From: Prorocentrum cordatum
Lineage: Eukaryota > Sar > Dinophyceae > Prorocentrales > Prorocentraceae
DNA length: 64,000 nucleotides
Reading direction: 5' to 3'
Assembly: GCA_963575745.1 (NCBI GenBank)
Contig: CAUYUJ010007280.1
Location: forward strand, 370,001 to 434,000
Of the stretch, positions 31,961 through 42,514 are shown one piece after another. A program made the translations under genes and the position numbers. How positions within the stretch are numbered: the stretch's first letter is position 1; every line of letters starts with the position of its first letter. The notes under the pieces were generated by a model. The model searched no databases. It had not been told where the DNA came from and worked only from the letters and a program-made list of their open reading frames with translations.

Positions 31961-32040
31961 TCGGATCTCCTGCGGCGCCTCGAGTGCCGACGCGATTCCC
32001 TCCACAGTGCTTCCACACAGCGGTTCTTGCTGGTGCAGGC
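31961..32040 (-). CDS. Gene 2, exon 2
   Basis: 80 bases after an ACAG|G acceptor to CGA|GTGTGG. It reads LHQQEPLCGSTVEGIASALE then APQEIR. Phase 1 at entry and 0 at exit both fit their neighbours. The intron after it is 31602-31960. Confidence 0.55.
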
Positions 32041-32474
32041 CTGTCACTGGATGGGCTCGCCGAGTCTTGGCCACCTTGCCGTGCCATCTCGAGGGGCGCC
32101 GCGTGGGCGCCCCGTGTGCTGGTCGGGTTCGCCGAGGAGGAGGAGGAGGAGGAGGAGGAGGAGGAGGAGGAGGAGGAGGAGGATGCCCAGAGGTGCTTTG
32201 GAGGCTGGCTGGCTGGCTGGCCGCTCGGTTCGGTGGCTCGACGTCCAAGTCAGAAGTTTCGTGCTTCAGTCGGGCTGCTTGCTGGACAGCTGGTTGCGCG
32301 CGTCTTCCACGATTGACGAGGGGTGGTGGCCTCAGGAGCGCACCTCCACGCCACCCGAGGTCCACGGAGGCCTCCATGGGGGGCAGAAAAAATCCCAAAC
32401 GACGAGGAGCCCAGATCCTCGATCCTCGAGAGGGTCGGCCCTCGATCTCAGGGGCACTGGGAGGATGGCGTCGC

Positions 32475-32601
32475 AGAGCAGGTACGCGAGTACGGGCTGG
32501 AAGGCGTCCCTCCCAAACGGGCCCACTGACATGCGGCCACGCCGTGCCCCCCAAACCGGCAAAAACACCTCGGGAGAGGCTTGGATGTACATGCGCTGCG
32601 C
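32475..32601 (-). CDS. Gene 2, exon 1 (or first detectable exon)
   Basis: It reads AQRMYIQASPEVFLPVWGAR, RGRMSVGPFGRDAFQPVLAY, leaving at a GC donor in phase 1. The first ATG in the open frame is at 32592, so translation could start there, or the exon could be internal with a GAG|G acceptor at 32602. With exons 2-8 the total is 1,575 bases, exactly 525 codons including stop. The family is unknown. The intron 32041-32474 contains a (GGA)n tract at 32137-32181. Confidence 0.55.
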
Positions 32602-33974
32602 CTCACCTCCTCACGTCTTGCTCTCCTGCTCCTTCCCCTTCTCTTCTGCCTCCGCCTGCTCTTCCTCCTCCTCCCTCCTCCCTCTCCTCCTTGGTATGGC
32701 GTCCGGTTGCGCACAGTCAGCCCCCCCAGCTTCCCCAGAGCAACCGAGATGCCAGCCAGGATGCCCGCTATTCAAATGTGTCTGTCGCTTGTGCGCCTCA
32801 CGGGGCGCTCACAGTGCCTCCCTGGGCACTCACAGGGCCTCGGGGCCACAGAGCCGCTCCATGGGGAATGCGTCGAGACCTCTGGGGGTCGACGCCATGC
32901 CAAAGTCACGACGCCGGGGTCTCGGAAGGAGTGCCCCTCGGGCCTGCGCCATGCGCCGCCCTGCGACAACCCAACAACAAAAAAAAACGTCCCAGAGGAG
33001 CCCAGGGCCCGGCGCGGCAAGGCAGAGGCGGCGGCGGCCCTCCCCGCGAGGGGGAGAGCTGGCCGTCGCTGGGACGTCCAATGTCCCCGTGCACTGTTCT
33101 GTTCCGTGCGATTGTTCTTATTCCCCACAAGATGCCCCAACATGCTCCCCGATGGCCCCCCTCGAAAAAAGGACTGCGCACGCCCGAGTGGTGCCAGGGG
33201 GGAGGTGGGGAGTGAAAAGGGCGGCTGGTGGGTCTGAACGGGTTGGGGCTCAGCAGATCGGCCACAGGGCTGGGGCCAAATCCCTTCACGATCGGTCCAG
33301 CGGACCACTCCCGGTGCCCATCCGGTGCCCATCTGGGGCAAGAACCCGAAAACGGGCTCGAGCGAGGCCGAACCAGCGAACAACCTTCCCGAACGGAGGA
33401 GGAGGAGGAGGAACAGGAGGAGGAGGAGGAGGAGGAGGAGGAGGAGGAGGAGGAGGAGGAGGAGGAGGAGGAGCCTCTGTCCCCCTTGTCCTGGTCGCCA
33501 GAGCCAGTGCTGGGCCACCTCAGGACCCCAGGCTGCTGCAGGGTGAGGCGGGCGGCGCGTCTGCCGCCCCCTCCTCCCCGCCCTCTTCCGCACCTGGAGG
33601 CTTTCTTTTTTTGTTGACCGCCAGGCCGCGCAGGAGACAGACGTTGCCCTGCATAGCTGGTTCTGAGCTCGAGGCCCCACCCTTGCGACGCCCACCCCCA
33701 GACGGAGGGAGGAGGAGGAACAGGAGGAGGAGGAGGAGGAGGAGGAGGAGGAGGAGGAGGAGGAGGAGGAGGAGGAGGAGGAGGAAGAAGAGCCCAGACG
33801 GCCCTGCGGACTTGACGCTCCCACCTACCGAGTCGCGGGCTCCCCGAGGTGCTTCTGCCGAGGGGGGGGGGGCGGCGCCCCGCCGCAGGTCAGTGAGAAA
33901 GCCCCGCCGGCCTGAGCATCTCGCGCCGCTTCGCCTCCCACGACCTGGGGCGGAAGCGAGAGGCCCAGGCCCCC
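32602..33974. other. Upstream region of gene 2 with (GGA)n tracts
   Basis: No supported exon. It contains a partial family A fragment in reverse (about 32815-32925), GGA tracts at 33397-33473 and 33710-33786, and a short AT-poor spacer between. The long plus-strand ORFs here are translations of GGA repeats and GC-rich DNA. No promoter motif or spliced-leader match was seen. Confidence 0.5.
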
Positions 33975-34150
33975 TCGCGTGGCGAAAAGAGCGCGACGGG
34001 AGGCTCCTCGCTATGCTCGGCCTCCGCGGGGCCTTGCCGGGCCTCGGGGCCGTCCACGAGCGACTCACGGGAGGAACAGCTGGCCACGGAGAAGGGGTCC
34101 GGACCTCTGGGGGTCGACGTTGTGAGCAAATCGCGACGTCGGGGGCCTCG
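33975..34150 (-). mobile_element. TIR element family A, reverse, diverged
   Basis: Reverse complement shows the family blocks ..GACGTCGCGATTTGC, CAGAGGTCCGGACCCCTTCT and GGCCCGGCAAGGCCCCG in order. The terminal repeats are eroded. It is followed by a (GGGA)n/(GCGA)n array at 34175-34280. Confidence 0.5.
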
Positions 34151-34314
34151 GGGGAGGGGGAGGACCGCTGATCCGTGATCGAGGGAGGGAGGGACAGGAC
34201 AGGGGAAGGAGGAGGGAGGGAGGGAGCGAGGGAGCGAGGGAGCGAGGGAGGGAGGGAGCGAGGGAGGGAGGGAAGGGGGATGATAGGAGACCAACCAGCG
34301 ACAGGAACATCACC

Positions 34315-34435
34315 ACTCGGAAGACCGCGCGGGATTCTCGGCCCCTGCCTGGCGCGCGGGGGGCGGCACCAGAGGCGCCGCCCAAGGGGGCCCCAGCGCC
34401 GATGCGGGGATCTCCGCGGACCTCCGAGTTCTTGC
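34315..34435. mobile_element. TIR element family B, copy 3
   Basis: Left arm ACCGCGCGGGATTCTCGG, centre CTGGCGCGCGGGGGGCGGC, right arm CCGCGGACCTCCGAGTTC. Diverged but the foldback layout is retained. Confidence 0.5.
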
Positions 34436-34452
34436 TTGTGTAATTGTCTGTT

Positions 34453-34673
34453 CCCCTAGGTCAGGGGGGCGTAAGACCCAGGTACAGGGGACTCGGACAT
34501 CCCCGACGAGGTCGTCAAAAAAATGACGAGGCCGAGCCTGCATTTTGACGAGGCCTCCCGCTGCAGACATCCCACGAAACTCCTACTCGTCAAAATCCGA
34601 GTCGCGGTCGTCAAAAAACGATGGCGAACCCGAGTCCTGGCAAACCCGGGTCTTACGCTCCCCCGACTAGGGG
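34453..34673. mobile_element. TIR element family D
   Basis: The left end CCCCTAGGTCAGGGGGGCGT then AAGACCCAGG is matched at the right by ACCCGGGTCTTACGCTCC then CCCGACTAGGGG: about 30 inverted bases with four mismatches. The 221-base element contains CGAGGTCGTCAAAAAAATGA and its near-mirror near the right end, so it is largely palindromic. Only one copy was seen in the window. Confidence 0.65.
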
Positions 34674-34859
34674 AGGATCGATGATCGGTGGTCGAGGTTC
34701 ATGGGTCTTGCAACGGGGGTTGTGGCGACCCCAATCCCCGACGCTGCCGACTCTGTGGGGTCTTCGCATAAGCCCCAAACTTGAGGCCACCCAGATATAC
34801 AAAGGGGTGGGGCGTATCTTCGATATGGGGTCGGTCCTGAGTCGGGGAACCAATAACGA

Positions 34860-34980
34860 CGTAAAGGTCCGTGCGGATTTCTCGGATCGGCGCTGGAGAC
34901 CCCTTGCGGCGCCTTTGGCGCAGCCCCTGGCGCGCTCCGCGCGCCAGGCAGACGGGTCCAGCGCCGACCCATCGGGAGGG
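34860..34980. mobile_element. TIR element family B, copy 4
   Basis: Left arm GGTCCGTGCGGATTTCTCGG, centre CCTGGCGCGCTCCGCGCGCC, right arm GGGTCCAGCGCCGACCC truncated before the outer repeat. Confidence 0.55.
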
Positions 34981-35334
34981 AGGGGGCTCCGCGACATAGT
35001 CGAGCCCAATATATCCCATGATGCACTAATCGAATTTCTGTATGCTGTGTGCATTTCCCTATCATTTTCCGCGACGATTCGTCGACAGCCCCTCTGAAAA
35101 ACAATTCCAAAGAAAGCTACGGTCCACAGCAGTTGACGCCATTAGATTTGGGTAACAAATAATGCAGAAAGCGTGATCCACCGCCGCTGTAGTGTGGAAA
35201 ACTGCCCCCCCTCTTCCTCTGGAACACGGGGGTCGCACCCACCCAGCTCTCCGAAAATCTCCCCCCCCTGCTCGAACCCCCCCCCTCCCCCCCCTCCCTT
35301 CCCCGGCAAAACCCCCCCACCTCCCCCACCCCTT

Positions 35335-36500
35335 TCCCCTCCTCCGGAAAACCGGGGGGATCACTACCGGTTCGATCACCCCCCCCTCCACCCCCATCCA
35401 GAAAACCGGGGGGGTCACTACCGGTTCGATCCCCCCCCCACTCGCCGCAAACGAACGACTCCCAGGACCCCACCACCGTCCTCACCACCGACCTCACCAC
35501 TGTCCCCACCACCACCGTCCCCACCACTGTCCCACTGTCCCCACTGTTCCCACTACTGTCCCCACTACTGTCCCCACCAGTGCCCGCACCACTGTCGCAC
35601 TGTCCCCACTCTCCCCACCACTGTCCCCACCACTGTCCCCACCAAGTCCCACTCTCCCCACTGTCCCCACCACTGGTCCCCACTGTCCCCACCACTGTCC
35701 AACTGAGCTGTCCCACTGTTGCCACCACTGTCCCACTGTCCCCACAATCCCACCACTGTCCCCACTGTACCATCCACCGCCGTCACCACTGTCCCCACCA
35801 TCACCGCCCCACCACTGTCCCACTGTCCCCACACCACTGTCCCCACCACCACCGTCCCCACCACTGCCCCACTGTCCCCACTGTCTCCACCACCGTCCCA
35901 CTGTCCCCAGACTCCCAGCACTGTCCCCACTGTCCCCACCCCTGTCCCAGTGTCCCCACTGTACCCAACACTCTCCCCACTGTACCTCTCCCTACCGTCC
36001 TCACCACCGCCCTCACCACTGTCCCCATAAGTACAGTCTCCACCACTGTCCCACTGTCCCCACCACTGTCACACTGTCCCCTCGCCGCTGTCCCCACCAC
36101 CACCGTCCCCACCACTGTCCCACTGTCCCACTGTCCCCACACCACTGTCCCCACTGTCCCACACTGTCCCCACTGTCCCCACCACTGTCCCCACCACGGT
36201 CCCGCTCTCCCCACTGTCCCCACCACTGTCCCACTCTCCCCACTGTCCCACCACTGTCCCACTGTCCCCACTCCCCACCACCATCCCCACCACCGTCCCA
36301 ACCACTGTCCCCACCACAGTCCCCCATCCGGAGTGGGGGAGGAGAGGGAGTCGTTCGCCGGCGGCGAGGAGGGGGAAAGGGGGGGGGGGTCCGAACCGGT
36401 AGTGACCCCCCCTTTAAAGGGAGGGGGTCCGAACCGGTCCATCATGAATTCATGATGGACCGAGGGGGGGGCGGTTCGAACCTGTAGTGACCCCCCGCCA
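35335..36500. repeat. CCCCACTGT minisatellite flanked by inverted repeats
   Basis: The core (about 35463-36343) is an irregular array of CCCCACTGT and CCCCACCACTGT units. On the left, ATCACTACCGGTTCGAT occurs twice (35358-35437) with C-runs; on the right, CCGAACCGGTAGTGACC and GGTTCGAACCTGTAGTGACC (36390-36495) are their reverse complements with G-runs. The whole 1.2 kb is therefore an inverted-repeat-bounded block. The long Pro/His/Ser and Gly/Trp/Asp ORFs inside are repeat translations. Confidence 0.8.
36435..36462. repeat. 28-bp perfect palindrome
   Basis: Centred on GAATTC, with arms CGGTCCATCATGAA and its exact complement. It lies within the right-hand inverted repeat of the 35.3-36.5 kb block. 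Confidence 0.9.
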
Positions 36501-36604
36501 GCTTTCGAGGGGGGGGGACGGGTTTGAAACCCCTTAGTGACCCCCCCCCGGAATTCTGCCATCAGCAGCAGAGCACGCTCTTTCAAATAATGGTATCCGC
36601 AGAA

Positions 36605-36745
36605 ACTCCTGGAGGCCCGCGCGGATTTCTCGGAGTGGCGCTGGAGCCCCCTGGCGGCGCCTCCGGCGCCGCGCCTGGCGCGCTCCGCGCGGCATAGAAA
36701 GGGGTCCAGCGCTGGCCCAAGACATCTGCGCTGACCTCTGGAAGC
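36605..36745. mobile_element. TIR element family B, copy 5
   Basis: CTGGAGGCCCGCGCGGATTT..CTCGG on the left and GTCCAGCGCTGG..CTGCGCTGACCTCTGGAAG on the right, with the GCGCCTGGCGCGCTCCGCGC core between. Confidence 0.55.
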
Positions 36746-36964
36746 GAATGTTTATGTCAATCTCTGCTCCTCGAAGAAGGGGGAGGACCGATGATCGGTG
36801 ATCGAGGTTCGAGGGACTTGTGGGCTCTTCCAGCTCTGGAGATTTCTGGAGGCCCCAGGGCAGATTCCCCCTGGGGGCGCATGGAAAGGGGAGGAACGGA
36901 TTGGGGACGTGGAGGAAGGACTGGGGGATGGGGGACGGAGGGTACACCAGGGAATGGGAGGTAG

Positions 36965-37016
36965 GGGAGAGGAGGAGGAGGAGGAGGAGGAGGAGGAGGA
37001 GGAGGAGGAGGAGGAC
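36965..37016. repeat. (GGA)n microsatellite
   Basis: A GGA array on the plus strand, followed by degenerate CGACGACNNACGAC repeats to about 37120. From 37120 to 38150 I see no supported gene; GATGCATCGGCG repeats occur at about 37975-38060 and a diverged family A piece at 37288-37440. Confidence 0.85.
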
Positions 37017-38159
37017 CAGGACGGCAACAAGGACCACGACGGACGGCGGAAGATGACCGACGACGGCGAACGACGGCCGACGATGTGTCTGACGACCCAC
37101 GACGACCGACCACCGACGACTGGCGACGCTGGGGGAACGGAACGATACGGACACCGCCATGCCGGGACGACCTCTCCAGTTGCACGTCCTGGCCTGAACT
37201 TCCTGGGGAGAGCTGCAGCCGCGGGGACGAGGGCTCGCCAGAACGAGGCGCGGCCTCGGCACCCTCGCCAGGCAGGCGATGCCCAGCTCTTGTCGGGACG
37301 GGGTCCCCCGAAGTCCCGACCCACTCCCTGGGACCGCTCTTGCATCCCGAGTCCGTTCCCGACGGCCCAGGGACAGGGCGAGGGTCCCCCGAGGCCGAAC
37401 ATCGCCCCAGACCTCCCGTCGTGACTTTCCTGTGTCGCCGGCATGCCTGCTGGCGGCGCGAACAAGGGGGTGTGGGGGGGAGGGGGGGGGGCGGCTTCTT
37501 CGAAGGAGGCTGCTTCTGGGGAAGGCGCCGGGCATACATCGTTTGACAGGGCCAGGGCCTTCCAGGAAGCAGGGGTGCTTCCAAGAAGCCCTCCCCCCTC
37601 CCCCCTCCTCCCTCTGCGCGTGGCCGAGTGGTCCGTGCGAGCTTCTGGGGGGTGCGGGCCGGAACCCCGCCCCTGGCGCGCGTCGCGCGCTGGGGCTGGG
37701 GGTGCAGCATATGGTGCGGCGCCCATCCCTTCAAACATCTCAGCCCGAAGCCACAGCGCCTTGGCTGCTCCGACGTGCAGCGCGCAACACGCAGAGTGCT
37801 GACGCACGGAGCTCAGCACGCAGGCCGAACACGTGGGCCTGGCGCGATGGGTTCGCCAGAACGCAGGCCAACACGTGCCGAGCCAACACGCCACGCATCG
37901 GCACGGACGTTCGGAGCACGGCACGCGCTGCTCCTCAAAACGGACGCATGGAGGCAGCTGAGCACATCGCCGCCGACGCATCGCCGTCGCCGATGCGTCG
38001 GCGATGCATCGGCGATGCATCGGCGGCGTCGGCGGTGGCATCGGCGGCGTCTTCGCGGAGGAAACCCGGCTACGCATCGAACCACATCGCCGATCAGCGT
38101 CGGCGATGCGGCGCGATCCTGCGACCCCATCTGCTCGGGCCCCACCTGCGAGGCCCAGA

Positions 38160-38351
38160 CCCAGACATGCGACGTCTGTTTTTTTCAGGACGGCGTCCCT
38201 GGAAGTCCCGACCCTTTCCCGGGGACCGGCTTCTCGTCCCGCGTCGTATTTTGTTGACGGTCCCGAGGCCCTTCGAGGGGCCCCCCCCGGGGCCGAAACT
38301 GGCCCAAGACCTCCTGTCCTGATCTTTTCTCACGACGCGATCACGTCTGGG
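38160..38351 (+). mobile_element. TIR element family A, intact copy
   Basis: CCCAGACATGCGACGTCTG to CGACGCGATCACGTCTGGG, 192 bases, all family blocks in order including the hairpin near the left end and GTTGACGGTCCCGAGGCCC. Confidence 0.8.
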
Positions 38352-38390
38352 AAGCTCCCCACCAAAGGAGACGCCCGCCCCTCTGCGCTT

Positions 38391-39395
38391 AAGTCGGGTC
38401 TGTCCCCCTAAAGGGGATTTTGGACAACAAATTAAAAATACCCAAACAAATACCCCCAAAAGGCCAACAACAATACTAAAAAAATAGTCCCCAGACTAAC
38501 CCCATGCCCACGATAATAATGTACCCCCCCTTAAGTCGTTAGAGTTTTTTTTTTTATCGTCGACCAATAAGAGTTTGGTCGGGGGCGCGGGGGCGCGGAG
38601 GCCGAACTTCATTATCACGGGAAAAGTTCGCCATCGAGGTTACTTCCTTCTTATGTTGAGATAACAACATCAAGCGAAGCGAACACGTCGTTTCAGGATG
38701 TCTCAAGCGAAACCAATGTCCTTCTGTCTCTTTGTAGTTATTTCTGTCTCTCTTTCTTTCTTTCTCTGTCTCTCTCTCTCTCTATGCCTCTCTATCTCTT
38801 TCTCCTTCCTGGCCTCTCTGTCTCTCTCTCTCTCTGTCTCTCTCTCTATATCTTTCTCCTTCTCCTCCCCCTGGCGCCCTGAACTTGTTTACCGCTGGGG
38901 TCGATTATCCGGGAAAACGAGGCATGTGAGCTACCCTACACGAGCAGATGAAACTTATAATTTTCATCAATCGTCTACACATTAATTCTAATAAGTTTTA
39001 AACTTTGGATTTTTGCTACCTCCTTCTCCTCTCCTCCTCTTGCTCTTTCTCCTCCTCCTCCCTCAAGGATGTCTCAAGCGAAATAAGCAATAATTTGAAG
39101 ATGTCTTTAGCGAAACAGACCAATATTTCGAGGATGTCTCAAACGAAACAAGCAATTCGTTGAGGATGTCTCAACCGAGACAATCCACAAGATATCTTTG
39201 GCTTTTTCCTCTTGATATATATTTATGCCGGCTCTGGCGGGCAACTTGTATTATCTCCCCGAAAACCCCGAACTTTACTATCCCTGGGAGGTTATTTTCG
39301 TGGGTTCAGGGTTATTTTTGGACTATGTTTGAATATTTTTGGGGTATCTTTTATTTTTCGTCGAAAATCCCCCGGTAGGGGGACAGGCCCGACTT
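38391..39395. mobile_element. TIR element family C, long (1.0 kb) version
   Basis: The left end AAGTCGGGTCTGTCCCCCTA then AAGGGGATTTTGGAC is mirrored at the right by GTCGAAAATCCCCCGG then TAGGGGGACAGGCCCGACTT, an inverted repeat of about 38 bases. The inside has no transposase-like ORF: it holds a TTATTTTTTTT stretch, a CT-rich tract (38750-38870) and several GGATGTCTCAAGCGAAAC units (38696, 39066, 39100, 39133, 39164). Confidence 0.6.
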
Positions 39396-39880
39396 AACTT
39401 TGCGCGTGGCCGACGGCCCGCCACCCCAAAGGCCGCGGCGAGCGGCGAGCGGCGGCGCAGAGCGCGATGCGACGCGCGGGGCCCTGGGACACACAAATAA
39501 ATACACACAAATTACTCACTGCGTGGAGCTCCCCATATGTGCATCTCATGTTTTATGTCATGCCGTGGTGAGCGTCTGTTCATGAGCGGTCGATTACAAT
39601 AGCGCGTCCACGTGGGCGACAGGGCCGACGAAGACGAGTGACCCCTAATGCGAGCGATTGCGTGTGAGTCAGAGTGAGCTTTGAGTATGGTTGAATGCGA
39701 GCCTCTTCCTCTTCATCCCCCCTCCTCAGCTGCCAGGCCTTCCCCTTTTCAGCCCGTGGTAGCTTTGGAGCTTCCCACATGTGCATATGTTGTAGGATAG
39801 TTGGCAGTGGGATATGTAAGACGAGCGTTTAGCCACACAAGGCCATAAGTGCATGTCATGTTGGAGGATAGTGCCACGAG

Positions 39881-40918
39881 AAACAAGCAAACCGCCTGAG
39901 ACATCCCCACAAAATGGCCGCGAACGAGCCCGTGCAACCACCCCTGGCGGCTCCCCTTAGGGGTGCTGAAACCAGCGCCCCGCCTGAGACATCCTCACAA
40001 TCTGCTCTCCAAGCGAAGGATGTTGAGCCCAGAAACAAGCAAACCGCCTGAGACATCCCCACAAAATGGCCGCGAACGAGCCCGTGCAACCACCCCTGGC
40101 GGCTCCCCTTAGGGGTGCTGAAACCAGCGCCCCGCCTGAGACATCCTCACAATCTGCTCTCCAAGCGAAGGATGTTGGGCCCAGAAACAAGCAAACCGCC
40201 TGAGACATCCCCACAAAATGGCCGCGAACGAGCCCGTGCAACCACCCCTGGCGGCTCCCCTTAGGGGTGCTGAAACCAGCGCCCCGCCTGAGACATCCTC
40301 ACAATCTGCTCTCCAAGCGAAGGATGTTGGGCCCAGAAACAAGCAAACCGCCTGAGACATCCCCACAAAATGGCCGCGAACGAGCCCGTGCAACCACCCC
40401 TGGCGGCTCCCCTTAGGGGTGCTGAAACCAGCGCCCCGCCTGAGACATCCTCACAATCTGCTCTCCAAGCGAAGGATGTTGGCCCAGAAACAAGCAAACC
40501 GCCTGAGACATCCCCACAAAATGGCCGCGAACGAGCCCGTGCAACCACCCCTGGCGGCTCCCCTTAGGGGTGCTGAAACCAGCGCCCCGCCTGAGACATC
40601 CTCCACAATCTGCTCTCCAAGCGAAGGATGTTGGGCCCAGAAACAAGCAAACCGCCTGAGACATCCCCACAAAATGGCCGCGAACGAGCCCGTGCAACCA
40701 CCCCTGGCGGCTCCCCTTAGGGGTGCTGAAACCAGCGCCCGCCTGAGACATCCTCACAATCTGCTCCCAAGCGAAAGGATGGATGTTGGCCCAGAAACAA
40801 GCAAACCGCCTGAGACATCCCCACAAAATGGCCGCGAACGAGCCCGTGCAACCACCCCTGGCGGCTCCCCTTAGGGGTGCTGAAACCAGCGCCCCGCTTG
40901 AGACATCCTCCAAATCTG
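39881..40918. repeat. 152-bp tandem satellite, seven copies
   Basis: Units start with AAACAAGCAAACCGCCTGAG at 39881, 40033, 40185, 40337, 40488, 40641 and 40795. Copies 1-4 are nearly identical; later ones differ by one to three indels. Each contains CCCCTTAGGGG and two GAGACATCC motifs. The minus-strand ORFs starting MHGLVRGHFVGMSQAV recur with the unit and are not evidence of a gene. Confidence 0.95.
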
Positions 40919-41344
40919 ATGTGTGTTGAGTAAGTCTGAGTATGAGTAAGTCTGTGTATGAGTAAGTCTGGGTATGAGTTCCGACAGGAGGGGAGGAGGA
41001 AAGAGGAGGAGGAAGGAGGAGAGTGAGTAGGAGGCGTCCAAGTAATAACAAGAACCCCATCTTAGGATATGGGGAATAACAGGATTCCCCGATATTTTTC
41101 CTTACCTATACGACCACCCTACGGGTGATAAGGAGGTTGGGGGGGGGTGGAGGGGCCGAGCAATGGGCAACAGTGGTGATTGTTCTCCTGACGATGCCAG
41201 TGGAGATTTTTTTGTCGGAGGCCTCATGGATCGGCCCCGGAAGTGGCGCAACACTGTGCGTGGTGGAGGAGAGCCTGAGAGAAGACCTCATTCGCTGTCT
41301 CATTCGGTCTCACTACCGATCTCACAATCGATATCACTATCGAC

Positions 41345-41575
<231 letters not shown>

Positions 41576-42161
41576 CGACGGGACACCGACGGGACACCGA
41601 CGGGACACCAGCGGAACACCGGCGAGACACCGCGCGCCACCGGCCGCCCGGCGGAGAATCATTTGGTCCGGCCGCGCCTCAGCCACAGGAGACTTTCCTC
41701 TCGCCCGCCCACGCAGCTTCGCCTCGCCCGCACGGCACGCACGAACACGAAACCGAAATCGATTTCCCGGTAGGGGGGCTCTCCGTTCCACTTCGATCTC
41801 ACCCCCCAACCTCCGATATGTTCTGGGCTTCTGTCTTCCCACCCACTGCCCATGTTTCCCCATCTTCTTCTGGGGACTCGACGAGGAATCGTGCCTGTGT
41901 GTTTCTCTCCTCCCGAGGGAAGCGCGCGCGGAGAGGCTCGGCCCGCTGGGGGCCTCCCCAGAAATCGTGGGGGATAGGGGTAGGGCTCGCATGCGGCCCC
42001 CTACCAAAGAAGCCGCCCGCTCCTCTGCGCGCGGCCGACGGCCCGCCACCCCAGAGGCCACGGCGAGCGGCGAGGCGGCGGCGCAGCGCGCGCGAGAAGC
42101 GGCGGCGCGGGCAGCGCGCGCGCGGAGAGAGGCTCGGCCCGCCGGGGGGCCCGCTGCCCAC

Positions 42162-42251
42162 GCAGCGCTCCACGGCCCGGTCCACGTCCGCGTCCGCGCC
42201 GCCGGCGAGGCTCAGCTCCAGAGGCTGCGTGCCGTGGGTGCCCTCGAAGTC
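42162..42251 (-). CDS. Possible exon, 30 codons
   Basis: DFEGTHGTQPLELSLAGGAD then ADVDRAVERC, between a CGCCAG|G acceptor and a GT donor, phase 0 at both ends. It resembles part of an ankyrin-like turn (HGTQPLELSLAGG) but is too short to assign. Confidence 0.35.
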
Positions 42252-42272
42252 CTGGCGAGGTCGTCGGCGTCG

Positions 42273-42365
<93 letters not shown>

Positions 42366-42371
42366 GCGTCG

Positions 42372-42408
<37 letters not shown>

Positions 42409-42478
42409 AGGCGCCGGGAGTGAGCCCAGGAGGCTTCGGCAGGTGTCGATGAAGGCTGGCCTCGAAGTCCTGGCGAGG
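42243..42478. repeat. 18-bp direct repeats bounding a (CGT)n insert
   Basis: CTCGAAGTCCTGGCGAGG occurs at 42243-42260, overlapping the start of the exon, and again at 42461-42478. Between them is mostly a CGT/CGG trinucleotide array (42262-42405). If read as an intron it would be GA-AG, 42252-42469. Confidence 0.75.
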
Positions 42479-42514
42479 CCCTGAGATCCCATACCCTCTC
42501 GCGTTGTGCAACAA

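Noticed and set aside
31892-34171. A 759-codon plus-strand ORF
   Set aside because: It crosses GGA arrays and GC-rich DNA antisense to exons of gene 2, and its protein is poly-Arg and low complexity.
35192-36487. A 431-codon Pro/His/Ser ORF and its antisense Gly/Trp/Asp partner
   Set aside because: Both are translations of the CCCCACTGT minisatellite.
39881-40918. Possible CRISPR array
   Set aside because: Whole 152-bp units are repeated with no unique spacers, and the genome is eukaryotic.
39856-41060. Repeated ORFs beginning MHGLVRGHFVGMSQ
   Set aside because: They recur with the 152-bp satellite, whose unit is not a multiple of three, so no long protein is maintained.
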